From positions 8,172,001 to 8,236,000 of the forward strand of contig OY727099.1 of the NCBI GenBank assembly GCA_963402885.1: DNA of 64,000 nt. Direction: 5' to 3'. A program made the position numbers and the translations under genes. Positions 1 through 11,500 of this stretch are shown here, in pieces (the first letter of the stretch is position 1; the number at the start of each line of letters is the position of its first letter). The notes under the pieces were generated by a model. That model was not told the origin of the DNA, did not search any database, and saw only the letters and a program-made list of their open reading frames with translations. Source of the DNA: Antedon bifida (Eukaryota; Echinodermata; Crinoidea; Comatulida; Antedonidae).

Positions 1-244
1 TAAAATACAAAAAAAAATCCTAATGTAATAAAGTAATAAACAGATCAAAGTGCCAGAAGACAATATTAAAGAAGATTGATTATAAATTAAAAAAAAGGTA
101 AAGAAAACAAGAAAAGGAGTGAGAAATGTTATAATAATAATAATAAGGATATTAATAGAAACGTTTATAAAACCTTTTGCAATGTGTTTGACATCGCGGC
201 TAGAGGCGTATATTTGATTATTCTTCTTCTTTAATCTATTTCAG

Positions 245-1369
245 ATGAAAAGGGAGTTGTTAGAAAAACATTTAGAGAAGTGCATTCATCAGCACATGGC
301 ACTCCTTACAAATAGTCTGATACGATTTCAGTTTTCAATGTCACAACTGATCACAAACCAACACAGATCAGAGGGTCCTTCACTAGACTTTGCGCCAGAT
401 TATAGAGGCCATATGAACGTAACTGGTGAAATGTTCCCACCAGGGTTAAGACCCCATTATGTGCAAGACCATCTGGGGTCCGAGTCGTCTCCAGTACTCA
501 GACCTCCGTTTGTGCACGATCCATCCAATTTACAAAGACCAAGACTTTCACAAGACTCTCATACATCTGGAGTGTCATCCATATCAAGCAGTATGGAAAG
601 TCTGCAAGTACAACAGTCGGAATATAGTCAGCAACCCCGTTGGTATCAGGCGTGGCCGATTTCAAGAGGGGGTAAGACGGAACATCGGCAATCGAAGCAA
701 GACGGACGTAATTCCCCAGAAGTACTCGTACTAAAAGACAGATTAAAGTATCAGGAACAAAAAACTGCCGTGCAAGAACAGAAAATATTTGAACTGCACA
801 CTAAGGTTCGAAGTGGAGATCAAAAGCTAGCGGAGAAGGATGAAACCATAGATTCGTTAAAAGATCAACTTAGGAACATAGAAGCACGCAACTGTGCAGG
901 GAAATTTTATTGGAAATTAGAACAATTTAGTAGTCTTTGCGAAGAAGCTAACTTAAAAGGCTCAGATTCAGTGGTAAGGCATAGCCAAGGATTTTATACA
1001 AGTTTCCACGGTTATAAACTATGCGTGCGGGTAAATATAAATTTTAAAGATCCGAATAAAGGTTACGTCGCTCTGTTTATTCATTTTATGAAGGGCGAGT
1101 TTGACGATTATTTGGAATGGCCATTTGAGGGTAACATAACATTATCTATTGAGGATCAAAACATTGACTATATAAAACGCAAACACATCAGTGAAACATT
1201 GATCGCAAAGCCAGGTTTGGCTGCTTTCGACAAACCTGCTAGCAACCGCAATCACAAGGGTTTCGGGTATATGGAGTTTGCGCCGTTAGCGTCGATAGAT
1301 AACGGAACTTATGTTAGAGATGGAGCAATCGTAATTAAGGTTATTGTATGTCCTACCTCTGAGAAGTAG
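245..1369 (+). CDS. TRAF6: TRAF6-like adaptor/E3 ligase, C-terminal exon (partial)
   Basis: Last coding exon of a TNF-receptor-associated factor, 374 residues before the TAG stop. It starts right after a splice acceptor (TTTCAG ending at 244), so the first Met is probably internal. The RING and most TRAF zinc fingers would lie left of the window. Order: end of a zinc finger (HLEKCIHQHM), a Pro/Ser/Gln-rich linker (about 40-155), a coiled coil (about 158-217), then a MATH/TRAF-C domain (about 218-370). The MATH domain is closest to TRAF6: it has GFYT..GYKLC.R, FDDYLEWPF and KGFGY, and keeps the Arg, Phe and Tyr that in vertebrate TRAF6 contact Pro-x-Glu peptides. TRAF6 makes K63-linked ubiquitin chains downstream of TLR/IL-1R and CD40-type receptors. 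The linker looks longer than in vertebrate TRAF6. Assignment to TRAF6 rather than another TRAF rests on the MATH domain. Confidence 0.88.
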   Translation: MKRELLEKHLEKCIHQHMALLTNSLIRFQFSMSQLITNQHRSEGPSLDFAPDYRGHMNVTGEMFPPGLRPHYVQDHLGSESSPVLRPPFVHDPSNLQRPRLSQDSHTSGVSSISSSMESLQVQQSEYSQQPRWYQAWPISRGGKTEHRQSKQDGRNSPEVLVLKDRLKYQEQKTAVQEQKIFELHTKVRSGDQKLAEKDETIDSLKDQLRNIEARNCAGKFYWKLEQFSSLCEEANLKGSDSVVRHSQGFYTSFHGYKLCVRVNINFKDPNKGYVALFIHFMKGEFDDYLEWPFEGNITLSIEDQNIDYIKRKHISETLIAKPGLAAFDKPASNRNHKGFGYMEFAPLASIDNGTYVRDGAIVIKVIVCPTSEK

Positions 1370-2548
1370 TTTTTTGATAAAATTGAAACTTATAATCAAA
1401 TTCCTAACAATTTTTTCAAAGAAAAAAATGTAGAATTTTTTAAAGCCATTATATAAGGAGGCCCTAAAATAGTTTTTTTTTAATTATATTTTATTAAAAT
1501 AAAAAATCCAGGGGATGTTATGATTAAAGGTAATTTGTATCTGAAGTTTTTATTTTATTGTGTTATATTTCATCTCAACAAAGTTTTTTCACCAAGCTAA
1601 AATGTTCTTTTTTTTTTTAATTAAAAAGAAATACATTTCCTCCACCACCAACATTTTATTTTATTGCTTAATATTTTTGTTAATAATTTGTTCAAAACTT
1701 TACAAACAGTGATTTGCTGTGTAAACTTGGTCAAAACAATTCCCTTCCCCCGCCAATATCTGATAGTCCTACTACTATATAAATGATAAAGGTATAGTGA
1801 TTACTAAGACAGTAGTTTATAATACAAAATTATTGCAACTCTACAAATGTTATTGCTTCAAGATTAAAGGAAACTAACTATATTGAACGTTATTGATTGT
1901 CCTGATTTTCAACTGCACTTAAAACAAGTAGTTAGAAACAGGAGTACACTGGCTTTTTAAACATGATTATGCAATATAGGGGCCTGCTAATTCCTAGCTG
2001 AGTGCAGTCAAATATGAACCTAATTACTGTAACTAGTGGTTTAACTTGACACTAGTTAATAATAAGAGAATTAAGTAATATAAAACATTTTTCTGCCTTT
2101 AACTGTAACAAAAAAAAAGAGATAAGAATTCATTAAGCCTGTAAAAACGTATATCTGTATTTAGCAATGTAAAATGTATATAAAACATAAGAATTATGGT
2201 AACCAGTTTGTCTCATATTGTTTTGTTGTTTTTTTTAATTAAAAAAAATTAGAAATCGCAAATACAGTGGTTTATATCCATGAAAGTTAACAATACAACT
2301 TACTGTTAAAAAAAACAATTTTTTCGGGTTAAAAGTACTTTATTAAATTTATTGCAATACACCACAACCTAAAACATTCTTACAAAATAAGTACTTTTTG
2401 ATTAAAGATAATCTGGAAAACATTTTTGTTGTTGAATATGCCATTTTAATGTCACATAATAGTTATTTATTTTGACCAAAAATTGGATCAGGAAAAAAAA
2501 CCAATTTACTTACAAAAAACTGTAATTTAAAGCAAAAAAATAAAACGG

Positions 2549-2577
2549 AAACCCATTGTCTGTCAAACAATGGGTTT
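2549..2577. repeat. Perfect 11-bp stem hairpin followed by T run
   Basis: AAACCCATTGT and its exact reverse complement are separated by 7 nt and followed by seven T. The DNA can form a hairpin. Any regulatory role is unknown; in an animal genome it need not be a terminator. Confidence 0.5.
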
Positions 2578-3652
2578 TTTTGTTAAATTTAACCGTTTAT
2601 TTTGTCTTTTTATAAGTGAAATCATCATTTTTATTCGTTTTTTTTTACGGAATGAATAACTTTAATAAACCTGCAACATGGCATATTCAGGGTCAGATTT
2701 TATTCATAAAGAATTTTTTTACCAAATTACATTTAAAAAAATGAAAATTTAGAATTTAGAAACGTTTTCAATTTAATATAAATGCAGTACCTGGTCATTT
2801 TGGCAATTCATTTGGTAATTTCACATTGTGTGAGTTTGGAAAGACAAGGGGAATTCCCTATTTGAAAGGTTACACAACTGTGATATATATAGTATAGTAT
2901 TACACATGATATAGTGTGTTTTGTTTTATGAATATGAATCATATAAATATCTGTAATTCGTTGAATTATGTATTTATGAACATCTTATTTCCTATGGGAA
3001 AAAAATTGTTTAGTTCAGTGGACTAAAATGCATTAAACACTTCATGATTTTTATTAGTTGCAATGTTAGCATTATCAAATTTAAATGGAGTGAATTTTGC
3101 CAAAACTGATTTGAAAATTGTACCAAATTTTTTTATGTGCAGTTTGGAAAGCATTCTCTTTATTTGGTAAATTTTTCAGTACGAAATTCACTTTATATAT
3201 TTTATCTAAACATCTAAATATATTTATTGACGGCATAACTTACCGTTTTTGGTAGAATGTAATAACAAATCTCTTCCAGGATAAATTAAGCAATTGTTTT
3301 ATAAAAAGTGATATATTTAAGTTAATATTAAAACCAAATATGGTCATGTAGGTTGATAAACCAATTATTATAAATAAAAAACCTAGTTTTTGAGTGCTTA
3401 ATTTATGTATAGGTGCCAACTAGTGACGGACACAATGTGAACTCATTACAATAAATTTACTAGCATGAAGAAAAACTATTGTTGTTTTTCTTATGAGTAA
3501 ATAATTATCTGTATAGAGCAGAAACCTAATTTCTAAACATTATATTCAATCATTTTTGTTTGTGTTGTCTTCCTCTAAATATTGAATTACATTTATTTAT
3601 AATTTTGATTATAAATTTCCTTGTTTTGTAAACAGTCAGAACAGGAACCTCT

Positions 3653-3770
3653 TAAGCACTGTCTACAGTATCAAACTAGTATAATGTGCCCAAATATGGT
3701 AGTGATATGCCCTAATATGGTCACATCACATTTTATTGTCACATAAAGTTTGATAGTGTAGACAGAGCAT
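3653..3770. mobile_element. Family A MITE, copy 1
   Basis: Short inverted-repeat element. The left end is a variant of CTGTCTACACTATCAAACTAG and the right end is TTTGATAGTGTAGACAGAG. The core has the family hallmark CCCAAATATGGTAGTGATAT and GTCACATAAAG. No coding capacity. Confidence 0.8.
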
Positions 3771-4450
3771 AACTTTTTTACTGGCATACAAATCTTAAGC
3801 TAAATACTGAGTGCATTTATTCATACATTTTTTGTTAAATTCTTGGGTTTTTCCCCATAGACATTTGTACATTATAGAAATCCCTTTTAATATATAAACA
3901 CAAATATTATCTACTTGGTGTATTATACATTCACTGTTCATACACATTAGTATTTAATGTTCTATCTGCCGACATTACAGGGTTACTAATAGCATTTGTT
4001 TTACAAAAAGTGTTAATTTACTAGCCGACAGTGAGCAAACGTTTTAAGTGCTAAGTGTTATTTTATCTCACTAAGCCATGCATTTATTAGCAAATCAAAG
4101 GGTTTTCCCGTAAGTTTTTTGTGGTTTATATTGCGCTTGATCACAACGGAAATGACAGGTATATCAGCTGATAACATTACAACCCTGGATGTAAAAAAAG
4201 ACTTTTTAGAGTAGGCAATTGAAATATTCTGTTGATGGTGTAAACATGTTTGTTTACTTATCAACTGATCTTGTATCCATATCTCTTGTTATCATGATTT
4301 TTCTCATAGTGAAATTGTACCGCTTAAATGTGTGTTGCAATTTTAAATAAAATACATGCATTTATTTAGTTGGATGCAGCAGGAACACATCAAACAATTG
4401 CAATATATTTATGGTTGACTACCAATCAATATTCGCTTTTTTTTCCTTAT

Positions 4451-4580
4451 GTTAACTATCAAATTTTGATGTGGCCACATGCTGTATTTAATTGGCATGA
4501 TGATATTATATCACTACCTAATTTGGGTACAGCACACCTTTTTTGTCAAACTATATTTGACAGTGTAGACAGAGCTTAAG
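4451..4580. mobile_element. Family A MITE, copy 2 (diverged left end)
   Basis: The right half matches the family clearly (TGTCAAACTA, then AGTGTAGACAGAGCTTAAG). The left end is degraded (AACTATCAAA) and the CATGATGAT...TATCACTACC core is recognisable. A short open frame across it is accidental. Confidence 0.65.
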
Positions 4581-5541
4581 AACAGTAATTAAATACTGTA
4601 TTTTAATTTGCCCTGTATCTTGAAATGAAAGTTCCTTGATACATTATCACATATTTGTCACAACTGTATCATAGGAATTATTTAAAGGTTTGGTTTAAGT
4701 TATGGTAAAAACGTCTATGGTCACATGTGATGCTGTAGTTAAAAATTTGCCTAGATACCCTGGAAGAATTTGCTAAATTGGCAGTTCCTAAGCACCTTTT
4801 TTTTTTTAGAAAATAACAACATGTAATGTTCTCATATTATTTTGCAATATTCATGATAATAAAAAAACAAATCTTTGTTAGGATAGGGAAATCATGTAGA
4901 CAAAGTGTATTAACAATATGATGGTACTTTCTTCTAGTCTAGACCAATACAATGACATTCTACCAATTTTTCAATGGGCTCTAGAGAGCAATTTCTTCCA
5001 AGAAATACTTTACATATATTTAAATTGTGAAATTTAAGAAGGGAATAGGGAACTATTTTGAAATTGCAAATCAGCTTAGACAAACACCACGTAATGCATT
5101 CAACTTTTCTCAAGAAATTTATTTCTAAACAACTACATCAATGATAATTTAATTCTACAGTATTTCTACAGATATTAAATCTGAAAATGTTTACTTTTTT
5201 ATTATAACTTGCACCTGCTAAAACATGTCTAAATACAAATTAAATTTACAGTACATGATACAAGATGCACTAATACTACATGACAACTGTAAAATTCAAT
5301 GTGATAGAAAAGAAAGATATTAGGTTATATGATATGGTTTGACAGTTTTCCAACAACGGAACTAAAATCAAAAGTGTTGATTGAGTAGTGGAAAAATTAC
5401 CCTAAAATTCAAAATGTTTTTCGCTATCATAAGCACTGTATTATTGGAAAAATAAGCACTTAAAAAGTTCAACATAAATGTCACACATTTTAACTACTGT
5501 TTGGATAGCATGGAAGTATATTTAGCAATAGCATGTCTCTA

Positions 5542-5700
5542 AAGCTTGGTTCCCACTGGGACGCAACGCAAGGACGTAGACGCAACGCAAGCGTGTTGAC
5601 CAATGACAAGCGACAGTTTAAATAATACATCGCTTGTGATTGGTAAAATCCCTTACGTTGCGTTACGTCGTTGTGTTGCATCTCCAGTGGGAACCATGCA
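5542..5700. mobile_element. Family D MITE (GCGTTGCGTC family), copy 1
   Basis: About 159 bp bounded by AAGCTTGGTTCCCACTGG and its near complement CCAGTGGGAACCATGC. Inside are GACGCAACGCAA motifs and an inverted pair around TGACCAATGACAAGCGA and CGCTTGTGATTGGT. Related copies lie near 38.4, 49.7 and 57.2-57.8 kb. Confidence 0.75.
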
Positions 5701-6170
5701 TTATCAACTAAAGTCTGAAACATAAATATTGGGTGGATGTTCCTGATTTTTACAAATCATGGGAACGTCCATGCAATAGAGATGTACATAGCGATTTTGT
5801 TGAAATGCTATAACAATTTTTTTAAATAGGGGGAGGGGGCGTGGGAAATTTTTGTTAAAATTAATTTTAATTACTGAAATTCGTTTGCGCAATCGAATGT
5901 ATTTGTACATATTTTTACTTTTTTTATATATAAAAAGAACACATAAATTACCATATTAATTAATTCAATGTATTTAATTCAACACTTTACTTTCACTAAA
6001 TTATTACAAATGTATTGTCTTTCTTATCTCATTAATGTAACAATTTAAATTGATCCTAATTGTGATCATACAACATAATAATAGTCTATTTTAAATTGGG
6101 AAGTTGTTATTCAGTATCTCCTACTTTTTGCATAAATTAACGTTCAGCTTTTTTTTTTATCTCTCTTTCT

Positions 6171-6332
6171 AAAGTTCTGTCTACACTATCAAACTAGTTT
6201 TACAAAAAAAAGTGTGATGTGCCCATGGTAGTGATATGCTTAAATATGGTAGTGATATGAAATCATCATATCCATATATGGGCACATCACATTTTGTTGT
6301 CACATAAAGTTTGATAGTGTAGACAGAGCTTA
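6171..6332. mobile_element. Family A MITE, copy 3
   Basis: A full-length copy with both termini (AAAGTTCTGTCTACACTATC and GATAGTGTAGACAGAGCTT) and two GGTAGTGATATG core repeats. It lies just 3' of the LIN7 stop codon, so it may sit in the LIN7 3' UTR or immediate flank. Confidence 0.8.
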
Positions 6333-6398
6333 ACTTTCCTTAACATCCTCATTTCGTTTCTTAATATATATCATGGTAAATAATTTTTAATTCTGCAT

Positions 6399-8391
6399 CT
6401 ACTGGGCGCTGACTTGTCTCCGCCTTGCTTGTCGTTGACGGTCAAATCTCGCTTCCATCTCTTCTAGAACTTTGGGTGTGTATCGGACGACTAATTTCAC
6501 GTTTCCATGTGCGGATTTCAATAACTCGACAGCTTTTTCATGCTGTTCACCTTCCACAGACTGTTAAAGACAAGAATAATTGTTTATTGTTCTTCAAAAT
6601 TTGTCTATATTTTGTAAATTTGGGAACTTTGAAACAGCTCTAAAGCTCTGTCTACGCTATCACAACTAGTTTGACAAAAAAAGTGTAATGTGCCCAAGTA
6701 TGGTAGTGATATGACATCACATCCAGAGATTAAATTTTGGTTGTAGGAGGGTCTCTGGTTTTGTCTATAACCTCATTTATTTAAAGTTTCATTTTTAGAT
6801 AGATTCAATGAAGCCATGAGTGTTTGTCAAAATAGGAAGAGCTAATTAATTAGGATGTGCTGTTGGTTTCCTTTAAAGGGCATAGTAAAAGGTTGATAAA
6901 AAAAGAAAAAAAAGCCTGTAAAAACTTGGCACTTGGATTGCTGAATTTCACATCCAGTACATTTAAATAGAATGGTTTATACTTCAAATTGGTTGATTGA
7001 TAATAGAGTTTCTTATCCTAGGTAGTAGACAATCCACAACAATCGACTTACCACGCCATTAACGGATAGCAATTGGTCACCTCTTTTAAGGCCACCGTGT
7101 CGATCTGCGACACCTCCAGGTATTATGCGTGAAATATAGATAGGAGAGTTCTGTTCTTTACCACCCATTACGTTAAAGCCTAAACCTTCATCTGTCTTTG
7201 GTAGTTCAACGACTCTAGGGTGGGCGTGACCCTCGCTGGCAGCGAAGGCAGCCACTGTCGCCTAAATAGAATGGGTAGAAACATAGGAACAATATTAATC
7301 TATATTAATCAAGCTGTTTTTTGTTGGAGAATTGTTTTTTAGACAAGGTATGAGCAAGGCAATCTAACAGGAAACTGAGGTTGCATTGGCAAGATAGGAA
7401 CTCATAACAGTCTTTTGATCTTATGTCTGGCTGCGACAAATACCAACAGTACTGTACTATGTATATGGTTATTGCCGCTCGCAGGGTCTGGTAAGGGGCA
7501 TGGAACTGATCGTGTCGCAGCCACAGATAAACCTTTTATCTCCGGAACTCAGCATTCTGTTGTTAGATTGCTTTGTTATGGGTACCAAGAATTTATCAAA
7601 TTGTTGATTTTACTTAATATGTAATTTCTTATTACTGTATATTTGTTCATTGATTCTGGTTTGTGAAAAAAACAATATGCAGCAGGTTGTATGACGTTGA
7701 TTAGGATACCTTTGCGGTTGCATTGGCTCGGACTTCGGGATTTCCTTGGATGTCGACGGTCTCGTAAACGTGTTCATACACTTCTCGTACAGCATTGAAG
7801 AAGTCACTTTCAAGGACTTTCTGTAGAGCAATTAGCTTTTGTGTTGGGACTTCACCGCCTAAAAAAATGATAAATACCATTACTGTTAGTTACGGAACTG
7901 ATTTAAATACCTGCTGATTATCATATTAGAAAATGTCTCATTATTTAATTAACATTTATAAAGTAAATAACTGATAGGCCTAGATGCTGGTCAGATTTTG
8001 TTTTTGAAAAATCAATATATTTTTACTTACTTCTCTGCAAGCCTTTTAGCAGCTCAATAGCTCTTGATACATCTAAAAAACCAAATATGACTCTTACATT
8101 ATTCTAGGCCAATGCCCCAGCAGGTAGACCAGATTACAGGAAGAATATTAGCCTAGCAAAACTTTTCTTTCAGTGGAGTGCAATTGCGTAATAGAATTGG
8201 GACGAGGCCTAGACGTTATGTAAATTGAGATGGCAATATCTACATTAATTTATTAACTTTTTAAAACAATAATATAATCCAGATATAATTTATTAATTAT
8301 ACAACGTCATGAACGTGTATTTAGAAGGTTTTGTTTGAAGTAATCCTTATTATTTACCTCTTTCAAGTGTCAATTCTTGTGTAGTTGCCAT
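6399..8391 (-). CDS. LIN7: LIN7 (Veli/MALS) polarity scaffold, L27 + PDZ
   Basis: Complete gene, five coding exons on the minus strand: 8358-8391, 8031-8072, 7710-7858, 7052-7261 and 6399-6560. All junctions are GT/AG and in phase, giving 597 nt and 198 residues (human LIN7 paralogues are about 197-233). LIN7 binds the CASK L27 domain through its N-terminal L27 domain (about 12-70) and binds receptors, channels and catenin tails through its PDZ domain (about 90-175), organising junctions and synapses. Diagnostic strings: [11 protein letters not shown] in L27, [10 protein letters not shown], the carboxylate-binding GLGF loop, [15 protein letters not shown] and [14 protein letters not shown] second in-frame ATG six bases upstream (8397) could add two residues. 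Intron 4 carries a truncated family A element and intron 3 a family B element. The 5' end faces ACSS3 across about 200 bp. Confidence 0.96.
6641..6724. mobile_element. Family A MITE, copy 4 (truncated, LIN7 intron 4)
   Basis: Only the left terminus and part of the core remain (CTCTGTCTACGCTATCACAA through GGTAGTGATATGACATCA). The right inverted repeat is missing. Confidence 0.7.
7355..7575. mobile_element. Family B MITE, copy 1 (LIN7 intron 3)
   Basis: 221-bp element with termini CAAGGCAATCTAACA and TGTTAGATTGCTTTG. It contains CTTATGTCTGGCTGCGACAA near one end and GTGTCGCAGCCACAGATAAA near the other. The same family recurs, interrupted, at 32674-35210 and, reversed and truncated, at 51431. 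No coding capacity. Confidence 0.75.
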
Positions 8392-8590
8392 TTTCATTAT
8401 TGACCAATCCCAAAACAAATTGTCTAGCGCCCTCTAAATTAAGTTTTAAAAGTACGTACTTAGTACCAACAGTGCGATTTTGATTGACGGATGTTTATCA
8501 ATTCATTCAACCGTTACGAATTCAGACGAACTTTCACCTGTCGGAGTGTAGGCCTACAACAATTAGATTTAGAGAAAATATTAATATAAA
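8392..8590. promoter_or_regulatory. Shared divergent promoter region LIN7/ACSS3
   Basis: 199 bp separate the LIN7 start (minus) from the ACSS3 start (plus), so both 5' UTRs and core promoters must fit here unless an upstream noncoding exon exists. A CCAAT motif lies at 8404-8408, close to the LIN7 start. No TATA box was found at a convincing position. The bidirectional role is inferred from spacing. Confidence 0.6.
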
Positions 8591-11500
8591 ATGAACACTT
8601 TAAGAAATACTTTAGAATTTATGAGGAGTAGGTCTAAATGTTGTTTAAATCTTGCAAATCAAGCACGCAAACTAAGCACACGACACCCTGTTAGATTAAA
8701 GCTAGCCGCGGGTGGTACCTTGCAGGGCAATAATGGTGTCCGGAGAGTTAGTTCAGCCTCAAATGACCTACTTTACCAGTCCACTTTTGATAGAGCTAAG
8801 GACAATCCCTCTGAATTTTGGGCTGAGCAAGCAGAACAAATTGTGTGGTTTAAACGATGGAACAAAGTTTTAGATGCAAGTAATTTACCTTTTACAAAAT
8901 GGTGAGATACTTTGTTTTTTAAATTAAAGAATTTCTAATAAAAGTTTTCTATCGGCACAGTTGTGCATGTAAATTACTATTTTCTATCCGCATGTTTGTG
9001 CAGATAGTCAACATTTGTGTGGTGGCTATCGGCATAGTTAGTGATGCATGAAAAATTAAAAAATTGTTTCCTATCATCAAGGAAGGTGAATCATGCGTCT
9101 AATGCCTTTTTTTTTTTCTATTGGCACAGTAGACAACAGCAAACTATATGCATGGTCAACTGTGCCAATAGAAAATAATAAATTGCATGCTGCGCACAGT
9201 CCCATTTTTGCTCAATGACCATAATATATACCAGAAGCTGAAACATTTAATATTAATTAAATTTGGGTTATATAGCTTCCATGCCATTTATTGTATTTAT
9301 CCGATATTTGCAAATGTATACAATTAATATCCATATCACAATTGCATCTATCTACTCTTTATAATTTGTAAAACAAATTTTTGTTTTGTAGGTTTGTTGG
9401 TGGCGAGTTAAACACTTGTTATAATGCAGTAGATCGTCATGTGGATGAAGGCAATGGCGAACGTGTTGCGATTATTCACGACAGTCCGGTCACAAACTCG
9501 CAAACAAAATTAACATACAGTCAATTGCAGGAAGAGGTAAAGTCTAGTACTAGCTGAGCTGATAACTGTACATTATACCTGTGCTACACCAGTAGTGGCG
9601 TAACAGGTTATCAGTGCTCACTGGCTAAACCCATGGGCCCCAGAGCATGAGCAGCCCCAGAGTGCAACTACCCAGCATTGGACGCCCTTTTGAGTGCTAA
9701 CATTATAACATGGTCCATGCCTACTTTTCAAATATGGAGGGTTGAGGTTCTCAATGTACAAAATGTTTAGTATCACACTCCCAAAATGGTGGCATATAAT
9801 AAATAGAGTTAATACAGATATAAAAGTTTTATTTTTCTATTACAGACTTCAAAACTAGCCCGTGTACTTATAGACAATGGCATTCAAAAAGGAGACAGGG
9901 TGTTAATATATATGCCAATGATCCCAGAAGCTGTGGTAGCTATGCTGGCCACTGCACGAGTTGGGGCTATTCATTCATTGGTCTTTGGTGGGTTTGCATC
10001 CAAGGAATTGGCCGTAAGGATTGATCATGCTAAGGTAACTGATTGTAACATTCTTAAAATCACCCATTAATTGAATTTTAGGTACATTCCTATAACTGTA
10101 GTAGTTCAGAATTCTCAAATCTTAAATACTGTACTGATTATTTCTTGTTTTGTAGCCAAAAATGGTACTATGTGCGAATGTTGGTTTAGAACCAGGAAGA
10201 ATTGTTGATTATAAATCGATGCTGGACACTGCGATAGACTTGAGTGTGAACAAACCATATAAGTGTATAGTTTATAACAGACCAAATGTAAGTTTTATTG
10301 TAGTGGAAACGCAGTCTTGTTAGATTAACATGCTTTGTTCCAGACAAACTTATTCTTCCTTGATAATACCAAATCAAGTACTGTACATTGTAGTGGAGTT
10401 GTGGCTTGGTGGTTATGATATTTGGCTGCCAATTCAAGGGTCCTGTGTTCAAGTCCTGTCAGTATCAGGATTTTTTCTAATGACAATGACAATTTATAAC
10501 TCCACTCCCAAAGACTTGTAATAAGACTTTGTTTATGTAGAGCATCTTGTGTATATGTTTGTCTTGTGAACAGGATTGCCACCTTTAAGAAGGATAGTGA
10601 ATGAATCTGCTTACTTACACTTTAATTAATAAATTGAACTCTTTCTTTTGTTAGCAAGACAGTGCAAAGCTAATTTCCGAAAGGGATTTGATTTGGAATG
10701 ATGTCGTTCCTGCAGCCAAAGGACATGACTGTGTACCAGTGTCAGCTAATGACCCGCTTTATTTACTGTACACGTCTGGTACTACCGGTATGCCTAAGGT
10801 ATGTTGGTTGGAAGAGGGTGGTGATCATATCCTTGTATCTTTATTTTACAAACAAGTGTGTAAATTGGGGCACACATTTCTGCATCAGCTGCTAGTGAGT
10901 TTATAGCTGTTTAACTCAGTGGCTTACTTTACTGGTATTTTATCTCTATGCTTGGTAATGAATACGATATATTAAATGTTTGTATTAAATGTGTGTATAA
11001 CCGCATGAATAATGACTTATGGGTAATCCCTTTTGATCTTACCCTATGTGCACTACATTGATGTATTTCTCTACTTCTTCATGGTAGTACAGTATATCCA
11101 CCATTTTCACCCTTAAAACTGCCCTTTGATGAATGCCATATGCCCAGTGTATCCACTTGTCAGGTCATATATTGTTGTTTTCCCTGCAAGCAAGCATACA
11201 TAATAGCTTTAATATACAGTATCTATTTGTTTTAGGCAGTGGTTAGGCCGAGTGGAGGCCATGCTGTAGCCCTTAAATGGACAATGAAGAATATCTATGG
11301 ATTAGACCCTGGTGAGGTAAATAAAATAGTATGATGGTGTTGTAATTGTTAAAATATTACATTACGAAGATAAAAACCTTGGCTTAACTTCCTATCTGAA
11401 GGACGAGGTAATGAAAGTAATGCCTTTTGTTTGAGCATTGCTTATGGTTCTTCTCGCATGGCAATTATATCATCCACCATTCTTATATACTTTGCTATGA

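Larger units (their letters stand above)
1370..6398. other. Intergenic, AT-rich; 3' flanks of TRAF6 and LIN7
   Basis: About 5 kb between the TRAF6 stop and the LIN7 stop (the two genes converge here). It probably contains both 3' UTRs. No coding exon was recognised: the open frames are short, lack family motifs and are not flanked by good splice sites. It holds three family A elements, one family D element and a short hairpin, listed separately. The rest is AT-rich sequence with many A and T runs. Confidence 0.6.

Noticed and set aside
2549..2585. Rho-independent terminator
   Set aside because: Hairpin plus T run, but this is animal DNA and far from a transcript end that would need it.
10402..10456. 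Functional tRNA gene
   Set aside because: Box A and B motifs are present, but acceptor and anticodon arms do not form a plausible cloverleaf; called a SINE instead.
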